Origin: Ifrita kowaldi
Taxonomy: Eukaryota > Chordata > Aves > Passeriformes > Cinclosomatidae
Direction of reading: 5' to 3'
DNA length: 64,000 bases
Assembly: GCA_013398055.1 (NCBI GenBank)
Contig: VZRS01007384.1
Location: forward strand, 485,244-549,243
Positions 63,601-64,000 of the stretch are shown in pieces (the first letter of the stretch is position 1; each line of letters opens with the position of its first letter). Below the pieces are notes generated by a model that searched no databases, was not told the DNA's origin, and was given only the letters and a program-made list of their open reading frames with translations. The translations under genes and the position numbers were made by a program.

Positions 63601-64000
63601 TTGCTTTGGGATCAAAATTAAAAATACTTAAAATTATGCATTTAATAACACATTTTCAAATTTTATTTACTTTTCATTTCAAAAACCTTGTGAAAATCTA
63701 TATAATGCATTAATGTTTTTTAGAAATATGGAGTCTATGAATAATCTGTCTTTTTATCTGAAAAATCCTCAGATTCCTTCTCTATCCAAATAATTTTAGC
63801 ATCTGAAACATACAGAAATGCACCATGTATCACAAGGCTACGAAAAAACTGGAAGATGACAATATTGGATCCATTGCCTGCACTTTAATTTCACTGTTTC
63901 AGAAGTTTATGGGTACTGTCATATGAAAGTGTACAAACCTATTATAATACTGACTTTTCAAGTAACTAGTGTCCTGAAAATGTTCTGACACTTACCTGGG
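60635..64000. other. Non-coding stretch to the window end
   Basis: AT-rich unique DNA without recognised genes, RNA genes or transposons. Frames such as 62254-62544 (-, 96 codons) and 61963-62184 (-, 73 codons) show no domain. Small T and A runs only. Confidence 0.6.

Noticed and set aside
1..64000. CRISPR arrays, tRNA/rRNA genes, snRNA pseudogenes, DNA-transposon terminal inverted repeats
   Set aside because: Looked for by eye on both strands; no regularly spaced repeats, cloverleaf-like A/B boxes, U6-like starts or long terminal inverted repeats were convincing. A tRNAscan/Infernal run would be decisive.

Overview
The window looks like nuclear DNA of a bird. It is AT-rich. Its recognisable repeats are avian-type CR1 LINE fragments, which begin on the + strand with the reverse-complemented terminal octamer cluster (tcacagaatcacagaat type) and are 5'-truncated, and LTRs of endogenous retroviruses of kinds common in avian genomes. 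I see no Alu, L1 or other mammalian SINE/LINE and no bacterial or plasmid features. I cannot name the species or locus.

I find no protein-coding gene, no tRNA or rRNA gene, no CRISPR array and no operon. The open reading frames (60-197 codons) are on both strands, often overlap each other, mostly lack splice context and show no domain I recognise. The two that make sense are shadows of CR1: the 197-codon frame at 14035-14628 is CR1 read in antisense, and 27106-27384 (minus) is a genuine decayed fragment of the CR1 ORF2 C-terminus. The window is therefore best read as intergenic (gene-desert) or intronic sequence.

Layout. 1-7.5 kb: unique AT-rich DNA with a pyrimidine tract at 4.63-4.76 kb and a homeodomain/octamer-rich stretch near 5.3-5.7 kb. 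7.5-7.9 kb: old LTR fragment (+). 10.29-10.77 kb: GC-richer unidentified repeat-like block. 11.4-14.6 kb: three CR1 remnants, all on the minus strand, one of an older archosaur/turtle-like type. 14.6-26.9 kb: long repeat-poor stretch with a CpG-bearing block at 20.86-21.23 kb. 26.9-27.7 kb: the best CR1 copy (minus). 31.3-36.6 kb: retroviral cluster made of a 0.59 kb solo LTR with target-site duplication (minus), an adjoining GC-rich block and a second, unrelated LTR with TATA-like and poly(A)-like signals (minus). 40.6-40.9 kb: degraded CR1-like piece on the plus strand. 45.13-45.27 kb: a 41-bp duplication flanking a 53-bp very GC-rich insert that contains the window's single N, probably an assembly fault. 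51.8 kb: short CR1 tail. 57.76 kb: (GT)n microsatellite with an RFX-type palindrome close by. 60.29-60.63 kb: homeodomain/SOX-motif-rich candidate regulatory element ending in a G-quadruplex-capable tract.

No new biological system is evident. The items most worth checking are the duplication/insert at 45.1-45.3 kb, the candidate conserved non-coding elements at 60.3, 20.9 and 5.3 kb, and the identity of the two GC-rich blocks. All family assignments rest on pattern memory of CR1 and avian LTR consensus sequences; no alignment was run.
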